A DNA stretch of 64,000 nucleotides from Blepharisma stoltei (GCA_914767885.1 CAJZBQ010000007.1:62001-126000), one strand, 5' to 3'; numbered from the stretch's first letter, positions 20,975-33,770 are shown. Program-made: numbers and translations. The notes: generated from the letters alone by a model not told the origin.

Positions 20975-23900
20975 ATGAAAAGGCTTATAAGCTTTCTGGC
21001 CCTTATATGATTAGCTATGGGAGATCCTAGAAGAAATGCTAAAGATGGATACTTAGATCCTGGAAAAATCAGATGATGAAAAGATACTTGGGCTCCTAGT
21101 CCTATTGAGCTCTCTCAAACCAACTCTGGGACTTCCAGTGTCATTGTCACTGTACATTTTAGACCTCAAACATCTTTGCCGACAACTAGGAATTTGGGAA
21201 TTGTTATTGTGACTGTGCCATCAGCTTTTTCAAGCACAACAACTTATGCATCTGACTCTATCGCAATAAATGCAAATACTGATACTTCGTTTTCTTTTAT
21301 TTTGGGAACAAGTTTACCTTCTGCTGGAGTCTATGGGCCTTTCCAAATTGTGACTAAAACTTCATCATCTGGGCAAATCTACGATGCAAACTACATTTTT
21401 GGTTGTGTCGCAGTTTCAGCCTCTATTTCTTCACCTTCTGCGAATTCTTTGACAGTAGCCACGGTCACTTTGACATCTACTACAGCTGTTGTTGGCTCCT
21501 CCGATGGACTTACCTTTACTTTTACAATTCCTGCTGGCACTAATCTTTGGAAACATGACATTTTTGAAATTGTCCCTGACACCTATTGGACAATTCCTTC
21601 AAGCCCAACTTGCACTTCTGTTGATATTTCAGGCATTACTAACTATATCAAAGGTCCTAACGGAGACAATAGCCTACCTTGTGCTATTGCAGCTACCGGA
21701 GGGGCTAATGGAGGATATAGCACTGCTAAATCAACCGCAACTCCTGCTACAAACAGTGTTTACATATATGGGCTTTCTCAAGACATGATTACAACTTCAA
21801 GTTATCAGGTCAAGCTTCAAGTTTCAAGCTTTATTCTTCCTCTTGCAACTATTTTATCTTCAAATTTCAGCTGGAATCTAAAAATCTGGAGATGGGGAAC
21901 CACGAATTTGCTTGCTCAATTTGCTGGAAATGGGCCATTGACTCCAGTCGCAGGTGCCGTAACAATTAGCTCATGGGCCCCTTATAACAGCAATTTAGCT
22001 TCAACTGACATCCCAAATAGCAGCTCAAACAGTTTTTACTTGTTTACTAAACTCACTTTTTCAGCAGCCCACGCAATTACATATGGGACAATCGTCATTA
22101 CCTTTAACGGCAACGCAGATATTTCTTCCGGGTATTGGTGGCAAGATCATGCAAGTACATCCGTTGATACTAGAGCAAAATGCTATCTGAATACCTACGT
22201 AAAAGGTATTTCATGCAGTGTCAGTAGCACAAAGGCAACTATAACTATAGCAGATAAAGTTACTTTGGCAGCGAATACAACTATCTCAATCACATTATTG
22301 ACCAAACTTACCACAGGAGCTGGAATTAGCTCAATAGTAACTACTGATTCAACTAACTCTGCGACTATTGATCAAACTAATAGTCCATACTCTTGGTCAT
22401 TCAACTCTAGAGCTTCCTCAACTTATACAAGCATGACTAGTTTCCAATTCTTTGCAACTGCTACAAATGAAATACCTATAAGTGGAATGCTCACTTCAGG
22501 GGAACAAAAAGGAGGATATACTGGAATCCAATATTTAATGTGGTATATGACCCCAAAAAACGACTGGTCTGCAACCACCACATTAATTATCAATTTACCA
22601 ATTTCTAATTCAGGGGTGCAGCTGCTTATGTCTTATATTACTATTGGTGCCTCATATAAAGAAAAAATACTTCAAAGCTTCGATTATACTTCAAGCAACC
22701 TAGCACTTGAATCGGCTATAAATACCCCAACTCTCAGTGCTGGAGCTCCAGGATCTATTTCGATTGTATTTAATGCATTCGGATTCCCTACAACAGGAGG
22801 TAAGAATATGTTTGCTTTTTCATATGGGGATAACTCAATTTATTCTACTCGAGTTTCATTGCCATTTGTAGCATCAAATGTGGCTACTTTCTATGAGTGC
22901 TGGGCTTGGGCTACATCTACAGCAGATGGATCAATGACTGAATTCTCTAACTATGTTTTCTCAGTAATAACATCACTTACAGATTTTGATTTAAAAGTTG
23001 CTTCACTGTGCACTGACAATTATGCTGGGATTCCAATTGTTGTAGTTTTCCATGCTTTGAATATTAATTTTAATTTTGGAGACACAGAAAACCTATATTA
23101 TTTAGATATAGCTTTTAGTTCTTTAGGACGAACCAATTTAGGGACTGAGGCAATTGATATTGTGCAAATCGCTGTAGCAAGTGCAGCAACTGGAGCGACC
23201 GCCACTATTGATCCATCATCAGAAACAGTGACTATCTCTGGACTTGGATTTGTTGAAGCGGACACTAAAGTAACTGTTTATCTGCCTTATGGGGGAGATA
23301 TAACCTTAAGCTATACTACAACTCAGACTTTCTATTATCTTGTGGCTGGAGCTGACCCAGCTAATAAAATGGTTCTATATACTGGAACAGGAGGAAGCAC
23401 CTTCACTTCATCAGGCCAAGTTTTGTTTTCTTCAGGATCATTTACAAGCCCCGCATCTGGGGCATATACTGTTGGAGGAACTTCTGTTACTACAAGTCTA
23501 AGTGTAGCACCTAACTCTGGGGTATCTTCTGATGTAGCTGCTGGCTGGATTGGAATTGGACTACCTGTAAGTTTTACTTCTTCATCTACTAAACTAAGCT
23601 TAGGCTCAAATTCTGCAAATTTGTATAGTGTTTATTCATTTTCAGGAGGATTCATGATTGCACCACTTTCAGCCAGTATGATAGTTACTCATGGAACAGC
23701 AAACACTCTTTCAATGGATAGGGGCCTAAATGTTCCATCTTCTACAGGGTCATGAGCAGGGGCAATAACAGGAACGCTTACTGTATTTATAGCAGGCTCT
23801 GAAATAGGCATCCAATGCATATGTGCATCACAATCATCCCCATTAACAGTAGTTATATACCCTGCAACAATTACTTTAGATAGCTGCACATTAGACAAAC

Positions 23901-24349
23901 TCTACGCTCAAGGCTCAGACTCAGTCGATTCTACCCTCACCTTAGCATTTAATACTGTAAACCCTATTCCTGCAGGTGGAAAAATTACTATTACTATAGC
24001 TTCAAGTGCCTGGCTATTGCCATTATCAAATCATCTTGCAACCACATGCCAAGGAGTTGGGTTCTCTGACCAATCCAAAACTCTGCAACAATTTTGTTCT
24101 GTATCAGGGACAACAGTCACTTTGACTCAATTTTCTCAGATTGCTGCAGGTCAGATCAGTGTAAAGCTGTACCATGTAATCCCAACCTCCACGGCTGCAA
24201 GCTCAATAAATTGCTTTACAGATGTCACAACTTATGATGCAAATAACGGAGTTATAGATTTTGCAATAGGCTTAACTAACTCTGTCACTGTAGCAGTTTC
24301 AACTGCAGTAGGTAGCACAAATACTAATTCATTTGTTTCTAAGCCATAA
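20975..24349 (+). CDS. Surface protein gene C, truncated secreted form
   Basis: Uninterrupted reading of 1124 aa when UGA is Trp (UGA in the signal peptide, twice in the GKIRWWKDTWAPS motif, and once near the end in GSWAGAIT). The start ATG at 20975 gives MKRLISFLALIWLAMGD. It aligns with the first half of gene B over its whole length. It stops at a TAA (24347-24349) inside the KPYPNVAGATA motif, where gene B continues for over a thousand residues, and a second TAA follows eight codons later. The downstream sequence then becomes unrelated. The product would have a signal peptide but no GPI tail, so it would be secreted rather than anchored. It could be a functional short isoform or a pseudogene; the intact frame favours recent or continuing use. 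Confidence 0.7.
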
Positions 24350-24374
24350 ACAAATGTAGCTGGGGCAACCGCCT

Positions 24375-25004
24375 AATATAACTCTTGCAGCTTCATACAA
24401 AATTAAAATTTGTGTTAGTATAATTAAAAAAATATTATTTAAACATCCCTTTCAAGTAGTGCAAAAAGTACAGATGAATCTTTTTCTTATTTATGTATTA
24501 TTGTGGATTTAATTACTTGAATCATTAACAAAGCTTAATTTTCATCATAGTTTCTATACGTCCCCAGGCGTGACATTTAGATGAATCAATATATAATGTT
24601 AAGCTTTTAAGTTTTTATATTTAATTTTAGAAAGTGTAACTCGTGTCACATCAGTAGCTTACACCAGTTAGTTGATGATCGTTATCATATCATGCCATTT
24701 ATCAAAATTATTTACTTATGAGTTATACTTCGCCAGCTTTCATTGAGTATTTTTTAAAAATGTTCCTGATGCAAGAATAATACAAATCTTGATTTAGCTG
24801 CATTAACTGACACAGTATTTATCATTATTAGATAATTTCTTTTTCCAGACTGATATTTGCATATTTATACAGAAATTTTAATTTTCCCATGTTTGCGAGC
24901 TTGCCTTATGTGATAATCTTGCACAGGAGGAGATGCTCCTATATAATTAATATCTTCCAGGTGGCTTCTATACATTAAAATGCCGGCTGTTTAAAATTAA
25001 CCAG
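24375..25004. other. Unique sequence replacing the 3' half of gene C
   Basis: From about 24375 the sequence no longer matches any gene copy, and at about 25005 the shared spacer (GAATTAGCTAGAGATATC) resumes. AT-rich, no long open frame, no clear inverted ends. It marks a deletion/insertion that removed the second half of the gene and its normal 3' flank. Confidence 0.5.
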
Positions 25005-25784
25005 AATTAGCTAGAGATATCATTATACAGAATTATTACTTATATACATCAAATTTTTTTTCAAAAAATTATTGTTGACTCACAGAAGGGAAGCAAGATT
25101 TTTTTAGCTTGTATAATAAATAAAAAGTGGATTGCCGAGTAAATAGAAGCTATACAGATTTAATTTTTTAAACTTTTGAAATTCAGATTTTCAAATTGTA
25201 AACTGAGATAGTCATGGGCGTATTCCTATTAATTATACTCCTTCAACTTTTTTAGTTTTAAAATCTAGGCTTTTGGTGTTCAGTTTTTTAAGTTAATTTG
25301 TTTAATATTCCTGCCATCCTTTAATTTTGCATTTAGAAAAATTAGCCTTGGTCTTTTAGATTGTAAATATTGTCTAAAAATTATTCAACTCTATGGACTT
25401 GCAGCTAAAATCAAAAATTGAGTTTTAAAATTTTTAAGTTTATTAATATTACTTGGGCTCTAGTCTTCTGATTTTTTCATATATTCCCTATTTTGTATAT
25501 AAATTTAATTTGTGTTGATTTTTCTTTTACATAAAGAAAGCTAAAATTTTGCAGAAACCTTTATAAATCTCTTATGCAAAAAGGCTGAGATATTTAATAA
25601 TATAAAAACTTAAAAATATTCTTTATTTTCATATAAATTATCAAAAATAAAGTGTTACGGCTTCTGACAGTATTTTAATTTTTAGATTGAGCAGAGTAAT
25701 TATTTTTATATAAAGATTATACTAATTAAAATCAGGCTAAGCAAGTAATTTTGCTATTAAACAATTACTTTTATTTAATAGAGC
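25005..25784. other. Spacer of unit 3
   Basis: Shared spacer, including the tail of a decayed MITE (to about 25095) and the GAAATTCAGATTTTC block. No gene is visible. Confidence 0.5.
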
Positions 25785-26273
25785 CTAAAAATGCCAAGAA
25801 GGCCTGACTCATCAAAGCTACTGGAATTTAACCAAAGATTAAGCAGATGAGAAGGAAATTTGGAGCGCTTTGGCTAAGATAGTGAGAAAATTTTGCTATT
25901 GGATGAGCTGGAATCCTTGGAGGAGAAAATATGGTAATTGAAGGAAGAATGAGGTGAGACTGAAAGGAGCAACGAAGATGAAGGCAAAAGTGGGAGTAGC
26001 AAGGAGGTCCAGAAAGAAAACAGCTTGCTTGAGGGAGATCTGCTGCATTTGGAAGGATTGATCCAGGTTACGGACAGAGCAGGCAAAATGGGAAGGAGCA
26101 TAAGGGGAGGAGCAGATACTAGAATAACTGATTTTTTGCCAGAATCAATAAAATATTAGAAAAACTGGCCCTGAAAGAGCCTGATGAACAAAAAATTTCC
26201 GTATTAAATTAAAGCATATAGAAAAGAAGAAGCCTAAAAAGATTTAAAGAAGGGAGAGAAAACTGAATACTTA

Positions 26274-26662
26274 CTCCCCCCCCCCCCTCCGTGAGTGAAC
26301 AAAAAAAATTTTGTTCACTCACGGAGGGGGGTTAATTTTTTTTTTTTTTAAAAAATTTATATATAAATTTTATAGAAATTTTTTTTTTTTCGAAATTTAA
26401 AAAAATCCTAATTTGCAAAAATTGGAAGCAAATATTAATTTAATTTGCAAAATTTATGTTTAAAACGCAATTTGTTTTAAATTAAACAGAATTAGCTCTA
26501 GATTTCATTATACTAATTATAATCTATATATCAAAATTTTTTTTCCATTAAAATTTTTTCTATTAAAAAAATTTTTGTTCACTCACGGAGGGTGGGTTTT
26601 TGGTCAAAAAATGGCGATTTTTCTAATGGTTTTGTTCGCTCACGGAGGGGGGGGGGGGGGAG
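26274..26662 (-). mobile_element. Family-1 MITE, full length, reverse
   Basis: 389 bp flanked by TTA (26271-26273 and 26663-26665). It begins with the hairpin end and closes with the outer end, so it is inverted relative to the copy at 18446. The body is nearly identical to that copy. It sits at a different target from most others (within GAATAC / GGAAAG of ORF-X). Confidence 0.9.
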
Positions 26663-26934
26663 TTAGGAAAGAAAAATAAGGATAACGGTGAATTTCTTGA
26701 ATAATGAAGGGCTTTAGATGATGGAAATGATCCTAAGAGAAGCAGAGGATGAAAAAAAAAGGGAAAAGCTGGAGATGAAAAAGAAGATAAAGACGAAAAT
26801 AAAGAAGATGAATGGTTGATGAGAAAATCCAGCAACAGCTTGAAGAGAAGGTAGAATCGATGATGGTTCTGATGGGCAAAGGAAGAGATAAGAAAATCTG
26901 AAGTGCAGTAAAGTATTTCATTAAGAAATGCTTA

Positions 26935-27170
26935 CCCCTCCTCCGTGAGCGAACAAAAACCATTGGAAAATCCCTATTTTTGCCCAAAAAACCACCCTCC
27001 GTGAGCGAACAAAAAATTTTTTTCTGAAAAAAAAATTGATATATAAATGATAATTAGTATAATAAAATCATAAGTTTTACAAATTAAATTAAATATTTGC
27101 TTCTCAATTTTTACAAATTAGAATTTTTTTGAATTTTGAAAAAAAAAATAACCCGCTCATGGAGGGGGAG
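26935..27170 (+). mobile_element. Decayed family-1 MITE
   Basis: 236 bp between TTA (26932-26934) and TTA (27171-27173), forward orientation, with internal deletion and a ruined right hairpin (CGCTCATGGAGGGGGAG). It occupies the same target as the copies at 2953, 18446, 36722, 47790 and 57609. Confidence 0.8.
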
Positions 27171-27772
27171 TTAGGGATAAAACAATGCCAGGTAAATTTT
27201 CTGAATTAGAAGAAGTATTAGCAAAAATAGTGAAGGAATCAAGATGAAACAGATAACTATTCAAGTTGACTAATGGAGAAAAACCCATAAGGGCTGCATT
27301 AGGCTATATCTAATAAATAATGGTGATGATCTTATCAAGCATCTTCAATTTTTATTAACTCTTTATGCCATTTATAAGAAATTTGCAAGATTATATGATA
27401 AAATGATTTCTATGCAGTGCTGCTTTGGTATTAGCAAACAATTTTCACGAAAATATTATAAAATTTAAGAAAATCCTAAATTCCAAGCAAAACTTCGAGA
27501 TGTTTTACGTTTTGTTACAAATAATGTTTAGATGAAGCTATTATACCATAAATGTAATTTTAATAATAAGTGCAAACGTATTTGATTAAGTCTAAAGAGC
27601 ATTAAAAAAAATCAATATTGTATAAAGCAAGAATATATTTAAAAATTTAAAAGCACTTCCTTCTGGAAATGGATTTACCAAATATTGAGACAATATAATC
27701 CAAAATATTTACGATATAAAATGCAATAAATAGGGAAAGATAATCGAGACTTTTGATTAAACCAATGTAATA

Positions 27773-28334
27773 CTTTAAATAAGGCGTCTCAACTTAGGCT
27801 TAGCCTCTCGGCTAAGCAGTCTCGAGCCCTATTTAAAGTATATCCGGCAAGGTTTTACCGACAGCTATGCTAGGTAAGCAATTCCTCCAGGAGCCTAGCC
27901 CTAGTCCGCTTCCGGAGTTGGTTTTTTCCTCAAGGGTAAATGAAGGTTGAAGTTGGAAAGGAGACGCCCAGCTATGCCTGCAGGGAACGCCCAGGCCATC
28001 GGGCAATGCCGCTAGTGAGAATTCAGAAGCTTTGCCCTGGGCTTCAACTTTTTCTTTTTGCCGCAAGTCGACCAAAAAATCCATTTTTGGGTTTTTCTGT
28101 GTGGACAACCTTGTATCCCACAGTCTCACGTAAGGCTGCAGAATTCCTAAATCTGCCCACTCAAAACTGGAGTAGGGTGTAGCTTGCAAGGAGGAGACGT
28201 TTAACAGAGCAGGCGAGCCATTAAGTTGAAGTTCTGTATGCGACGTCTCAAAGCGGAGGGACCTTCGTGTCTGGGTGAGTACGTCAACAGCTTAGCAGCT
28301 GATACTCTCGTAATACGATTAGACTAATGTAATA
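27773..28334. mobile_element. GC-rich 562-bp insertion with 9-bp duplication
   Basis: Flanked by AATGTAATA (27764-27772 and 28326-28334). Allowing one mismatch the repeat extends to 12 bp. The empty sites in other units read through (for example near 19420). The insert is strikingly G+C-rich for this window and full of short stems: CTTTAAATA near the left end pairs with TATTTAAAG at 27832, and GGCTTAGCC pairs with GGCTAAGC. Open frames of 80 and 118 codons exist on opposite strands, but neither looks like a protein. A retroposed structural RNA or a short non-autonomous transposon is likely. I could not match it to SRP, RNase P or spliceosomal RNA. Confidence 0.6.
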
Positions 28335-28459
28335 AACAAGAAGTAGAGCTTGCCATAAGATAAGCTTAATTAAATAATGACTTAATTAAAGATTTCTTTG
28401 AGCAAGGCTTTAATTTACTTTTCTTGAATTTAATTAAGGTTTTTTCTTATATAATGCAA

Positions 28460-28730
28460 CAGTCTTTCAATCAAAATAAAGCCCTCTTCTTCTTCTTCTT
28501 CTCAATTAATAATTCCCCTACTTGCTGTTATCCCTGATGCTAATTGGCTTTATTTTTTATGATAAGTTTTCTCATCTTATAAAGCTTCTAAAGCACAGCA
28601 AAATCTTTCATTGCTTGTAGGAATTGGCATGCCTACCTTAAAAGCATCATTTAAGGCAGCAGCTACCGTTTCCTCAAGTTATCCCTTTGTTGTCACAGTC
28701 ACTAAAATATAATCAGTCACAAAGTATATT
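28460..28730 (+). pseudogene. Ruined C-terminal half of a surface gene, unit 3
   Basis: Short remnant with TTTCCTCAAGTTATCCC, TTGTTGTCACAGTCACTAAA and AATCAGTCACAAA, corresponding to gene B about 14900-14945 and its surroundings. The downstream half of the relic present in units 1 and 2 is missing. Confidence 0.55.
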
Positions 28731-29084
28731 TTTTGACCTATAGAATCTATTGAAAAAATAAATTTAAAGGGATTAAAACTACATAAAAATGTCTGTTTTG
28801 TTAAAATTTAAGGAGAGGGTTAAGTCACTATATTTTGCTATTTCTAAAGCTTTTTATTTTTCTTTTAATTTATCTTTGCTAATTAGGCTTCGTTTTGAGT
28901 TCTAAAGAAATTTTCTAAAATGTTGGCATTTCTTCCACATTTTTTATTTTTTGTATTTTTTAGAAAGCTGGCATTTCTTCCATATTTTTTAGTTTTTTGT
29001 ATATGCTGAGACCTAAATTTTAAATTTTCGCCTTTAACTAGGATTATAAATTTTTCTATCTTTATTTTTTAATTTTATTAAAAA

Positions 29085-29152
29085 AGAGTCCTTATGATTC
29101 CATGCCAAAAAAATCCGGGCTCTCAAGCAAAATTTAATATCTAAGATCAAAA
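29085..29152 (+). promoter_or_regulatory. Leader of gene D
   Basis: Shared leader (TTATGATTCCATGCC, TCCGGGCTCTC, TCTAAGATCAAAAATG) immediately before the ATG at 29153. Confidence 0.4.
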
Positions 29153-30792
29153 ATGAAAAGTCTTATAAGCTTTCTAGCCCTTATATGACTAGCTACAGGT
29201 GATTCTTCAAGAACTGCTCAAGATGGATACTTGGATCTTGGAAAAATCAGATGATGAAAAGATATTTGGGCTCCTAATCCTATTGAGCTCTCTCAAACTA
29301 ATTCTGGGACTTCCAGTGTCACTGTCAATATCAATTTTAGACCTCAAACATCTTTACCAACAACAGGAAATATGGGGTTTGTTATTGTGACTGTGACATC
29401 AACTTTTTCAAGCACAACAACTTATACTTCTAACTCTATGGCAATAAAGGCAAATACTGATACTTCGTATTCTTTTACTTTAGAAACAACTTTACCTTCT
29501 GCCGGAGTCTACGGGCCTTTCCAAATAGTAACTAAAACTTCAACATCTGGGCAAATCTACGACGCAAACTACGTTTTCGGTTGTGTAGCAGTTTCAGCCT
29601 CAGTTTCTTCAGCTTCTGCGAATTCTTTAACAGTAAGCACAGTCTATTTGACCTCTATTACAGCAATTGTTGGTTCCTCAGATGGACTTTACTTCACTTT
29701 TACAATCCCTGCTAGCTCTAATCTTTGGAAACACGACACTTTTGAAATCGTCCCTGACAGCTACTGGACAATTCCTTCAAGCCCAACTTGTGCTTCTGTT
29801 GACATTTCAGGCAATACTAATTATATCAAAGGTCCTAACGGAGACAATAGCCTACCTTGTGCTGTTGCAGCAAGTGGAGGGGCTAAAGGAGGATACAGCA
29901 CTGCTAAATCAACCTCTCCTTCTATGATAAACAGCATTTATATATATGGGCTTTCTCAAGACGTGATTATAACTTCAAGTTATCAGGTCAAGCTTCAAGT
30001 TTCCAGCTTTACTTTGCCTTCTTCAGCTGTTTCATCATCAAGCTTCAGTTGGAATCTAAAAATCTGGAGATGGGGAACTACCAACCTTCTTGCTCAATTT
30101 GCTGGAAGCGGACCATTGCAACCAGTCGCTGGAACTATAACAGTAAGCTCATGGGCTCCATATAATTCTAATTTGCAAACATCAGATATTCCAAATACTT
30201 CTAGCGCTTTTTATATCTTTACTATACTCACTTTGCAAACAGCTCATCCAATTACAGCTGGATCAATTATTATTACCTTTAACAACAACGTAGACATTAA
30301 TGGTGGCAAATGGTGACAAGACGCTTATGATGGATCAGGGTCAAATAATAAAGCTTTATGCTATTTGAATACCTATGAAAAAGGTGTGACTTGCGCTGTA
30401 AGTATTTCAAGTCAGTCAGCAACCATTTACTTTGGTAACAGAAGTTCTGGCCTTGCTGCTAATATTGCAATTTCTATTACTCTTTTAACGAAGCTTAGTG
30501 TAGGTGCTAAAATTTCTTCAATAACAAGCAATGATGCAACAAGTTCTACTAATGTTATTGATCAATTTACTGCAGGATATGCTTGGACATTTGGCAGCTC
30601 AGCTACAACAGCTTATACCTCTATGACTAATTTCCAGTTTTATGCAGCTTCTGGAACGGCGTGGAGTGGTTCAACTGCTGGTACAATTGAGTATAAAGAT
30701 CCATCACTTTTTGTTTCAGGCTTGCAAAAAGGAGGTAATCTAGATACTTGATGTGGGCTGCAACGCCATCAACTACTTGGGCAGCCAATTGT

Positions 30793-31037
30793 TAAATATA
30801 AATGTCCCACCCTTATTTGTATATATAATTTAATTAGACTTATTATAATATTTATCGAAGTTAGGAAGGTTTAACAATATGGATTAACAATAATATGTAT
30901 AAACCTTAAATCTTTTTGTAAAATATTAAAAGATGGCTAAATAGTTGATAATTATTTTTTTATATTTTTATTAATTTTTTCTGTTTATTTATAATGATTT
31001 TTGAGTAGGCTGGTCTTTAATTTTTTGGCCTGCCAGT
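30793..31037. other. 245-bp IES-like insertion in gene D
   Basis: Bounded by GTTA (30791-30794 and 31036-31039). TA-to-TA excision joins WAANC to YSLVVSLAFSGTG, matching WSATTTLKVGLPFSSTG of gene B without gaps. The insert is about 80% A+T and full of stops. No inverted ends are seen. Confidence 0.65.
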
Positions 31038-31159
31038 TATAGTTTAGTTGTAAGCTTAGCTTTTTCAGGCACAGGGGTACAATTGCTCCAACCCTACATT
31101 AGATCAACTGCATTATTTTTAGATGCTAAGGCAACTAACTCATCTACAGCTGCATTACT

Positions 31160-31387
31160 TACTCCCCAAAAATAACAAATTAGCTTATTATTAGCAGTTT
31201 CTAGCCAAGAAATAAAATATTAAATTTGTTTTTATTATTAGAGAGAAATGCTCTTATAAAATGCCTAAAATAAAAATTTCGGTAATATAATAAACAAAAC
31301 CTCGTTTACTTATATAAATTTACTATTGACAATATTTCTTAACTCTTGAATAATAAGTAAAAATTGCTTATTCATGAGCTCAAGAGT
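31160..31387. other. 228-bp IES-like insertion in gene D, MITE-type ends
   Basis: Bounded by TTA (31159-31161 and 31387-31389). Excision joins AALL to SSDVSISSE in frame. The left edge reads TTACTCCCC and the right edge is a hairpin (TAACTCTTGAATAATAAG / CTTATTCATGAGCTCAAGAGTTA in two parts) ending GAGTTA. CTC..GAG ends, one terminal hairpin and a TTA duplication are the same plan as the MITEs of this window, on a smaller scale and with an unrelated body. Confidence 0.65.
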
Positions 31388-33289
31388 TAGTTCTGATGTA
31401 TCTATATCCTCAGAGGTAAAATCAGGAATCCCAGGATCGATTACCATTACAATTGCTTCAAGCGCTGCTCCAACCTCATCTGGAAATGTTTATGTATTTG
31501 CCTATGGAGATCCATCAACTACTGATACTACTGTAACTGCTCTCCCGCTTGTAACTTCAAATGTTGCAACTTTTTATGAGTGCTGGGCTAAATCATCACC
31601 TCCATTAGGAACTACAGCAGCCTCTGAATTTTCCAGCTATGTTTATTCAGTCTTTCCTGGATCAACTACATCGAGTAGCTTAAAATATGCTCCATTATGT
31701 GCTGATGAATATGTCGGAGTTCCAATTTATGTTACTTTTTATGCTTATGCTCTTGCATTTAACTTTGCAGACACTTCCAACCATTATTATCTTGATATTT
31801 CTTTTACAGGTTCATCAATACCTGCTAATTTGGGCAGTGGCTTGGGTGATGGAAGCAGCTTCCCTATAGTCCCAGTTGGCAGTGGGTTTAATCCTATGGC
31901 CACCATTTACCAGAATGTAGTAACTGTTTCTGGGCTTGGATCTGTGAGCGCAGGTGAATCAGTTAATTTTTGGCTTCCAAACGGAAATAAGATAGCTTTA
32001 GTCGGATCCCTCACTTTTTATTATCTAAAAGATGGAGCAGATCCTTCAAATAAGATGATCTTATATACAAATTCTATTTCAGAACCTCTTTTTAGTTTCT
32101 CGAGTGCATTATTCAGCTCAGCATCAATAACAAGCCCTTCAGGTGCAGCTTATACTGTAGGCGGTTCTTCTACTACTACTGCAAGCCTCAAAACTCCATG
32201 AGCTACAACAATTTCTAATTATGTTGGAATTGGACTTTCTCCAGGCTTTACTTTGCCAAGCAGCTATACATTGACCATAGGATCTACAACATTAACACCA
32301 GTTTATGGTGTTTCTTCGTCAAGTAGCTCCTTTGCAGGTGGATTCGTTATCGGATTAATTCCATCTGGATCCTCGGTCTCACTCAATAGTAGTACTGCTA
32401 CTAGTTTGACTTTGAGTAGCTTAAATGCTCCACCAACTACTGGAGCATCTGAAGATGGTACTACAGCTGGAAGTTTCGTAGTGTACGCAACAGGCATAAT
32501 AGGAGCTGCCTGTTATTCTATAAGCACAATTTCTAGTATTAAGGTAAGCGCTGCTACAATTACATCGGATACGTGTTCAATGGACAAGTTATACACTAAA
32601 GGTTCAGATTCAGTTGATTCTACACTAACTCTTACATTTGCAACTGTAAATCCAGTCACTGCTGGCGGAATGATTTCTATTGTTCTTTCAGACTCATTCA
32701 CTGTCTTCACCTCAAGCTCAACAATCCAAGGTACAACTTGTCAAGGTGTTGGGTTCACTGATTACTCTGCAGATTATCCTCAAAAATGTGTCATAAGCTC
32801 ATCGACAATTACCTTGTCTCAATTTTCTCAAATTCCTGCAGGAGTAGTTACCGTAAAGGTGTTCCATATAATCCCATCCTCCACTACTACAACCTCATTA
32901 ACTTGTTTTACATCTGTAAATACTTATCATGCTGCAACTAATGGTTATCTTATAGACTCTATGACTAGTGGGATAACTAATGCCGTTACTGTAGCAGCTT
33001 CAACTGCAGCAGGTACCACAAGTACCGATTAATTTGTTTCTAATGATTTTATATGTAAAATTTTTTTATTATTAATGATGGGAATTACAGTTGCAGGTTT
33101 GTCCGCATGGACTTCTTATGCCCTCTATTTTACTGCATGCAATAGTAACCTTCTTATATTGACTATACCTCAGCTACTCCTTTGCAAAACATTACATTTA
33201 TGACTTCTTGGGCCTCAAGTGATGACAGCAGTGCATTTATGATGGGAGCAAGTGCATTTTTTGTTATTATCTGTACCTTACTTAACTAA

Positions 33290-33770
33290 GCTTTATCTTT
33301 ACTGTGTCTTTAATCAATTAATTTTTCAGCTTAAACATATTAAAAAGGAAAAATAAAAAGAGTAATCTTATGGTTAATTCATCTATATTTTTTATATCCT
33401 GGAACTTGACTGGCTAGGAAGCCTTAACTTGCCAATCCTTTACATATCATCTAATTCTTAGGTTTTACGTTTTTCTATTTAATTATGCCTTATTTTCTGT
33501 TTAATTATGCTTATGCATTTTATCTTGTGCTTTTCTCATACTAATTTGCTTCTTTTTCTAAATTAAGTGGAGATAAAGCAACCATATATTAAAATGCTTT
33601 GTATAATAAGAAGGACAGTATTTATGCTTCATTTTGGGATTTTTTCTTGAAATTCAATATAGGAAAATTCATTCTTTTCCTTGCTCCCCTTTTGATTAGA
33701 GAACAAAATTTTTCTATTTGTAATTCAGCAATTTTATACATTAAAATCACTTTTTTTATAAATTTATTTG
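33290..33770. other. 3' flank of gene D
   Basis: Shared 3' flank (GACTGGCTAGGAAGCC at 33409). No gene is visible. Confidence 0.5.

Larger units (their letters stand above)
25785..27260 (+). pseudogene. ORF-X relic, unit 3
   Basis: Recognised by KAWLIKA and RWEGN (both Trp codons are TGA here, against TGG in RWEGN of unit 7) and the later GISI-like and LPES-like fragments. It is broken by many indels and by two MITEs, one inside the middle (26274-26662) and one at the position occupied in most units (26935-27170). Not translatable. Confidence 0.45.
29153..33289 (+). pseudogene. Surface protein gene D, interrupted and internally deleted
   Basis: Start MKSLISFLALIWLATGD (UGA as Trp). The reading is open to about 30741, where one base is missing relative to the other copies (QKGGNLD to YLMW). 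It then continues through two excisable insertions (30793-31037, 31160-31387) and on to a TAA at 33030-33032, where other copies have a Ser codon. Another TGA-Trp lies at KTPWATT. After the stop, a 7-bp shared block TTTCTAA joins the sequence directly to the interior of the 75-bp insertion known from gene A. A damaged copy of the C-terminal tail follows (to TAA at 33287-33289). About 2.9 kb of coding sequence is thus missing. The signal peptide and N-terminal modules are intact; the GPI tail is out of frame. Confidence 0.7.

Noticed and set aside
27833-28189. Proteins of 118 aa (minus) and 80 aa (plus) in the GC-rich insertion
   Set aside because: They overlap on opposite strands in a G+C-rich block where stops are rare, show no domain pattern, and span strong stems; an RNA or repeat origin is more likely.
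27773-28334. Signal recognition particle, RNase P or U2 RNA
   Set aside because: A CTCTCGGCTAAG string resembles the U2 5' region, but the rest lacks the required motifs; conserved SRP and RNase P cores are not seen.
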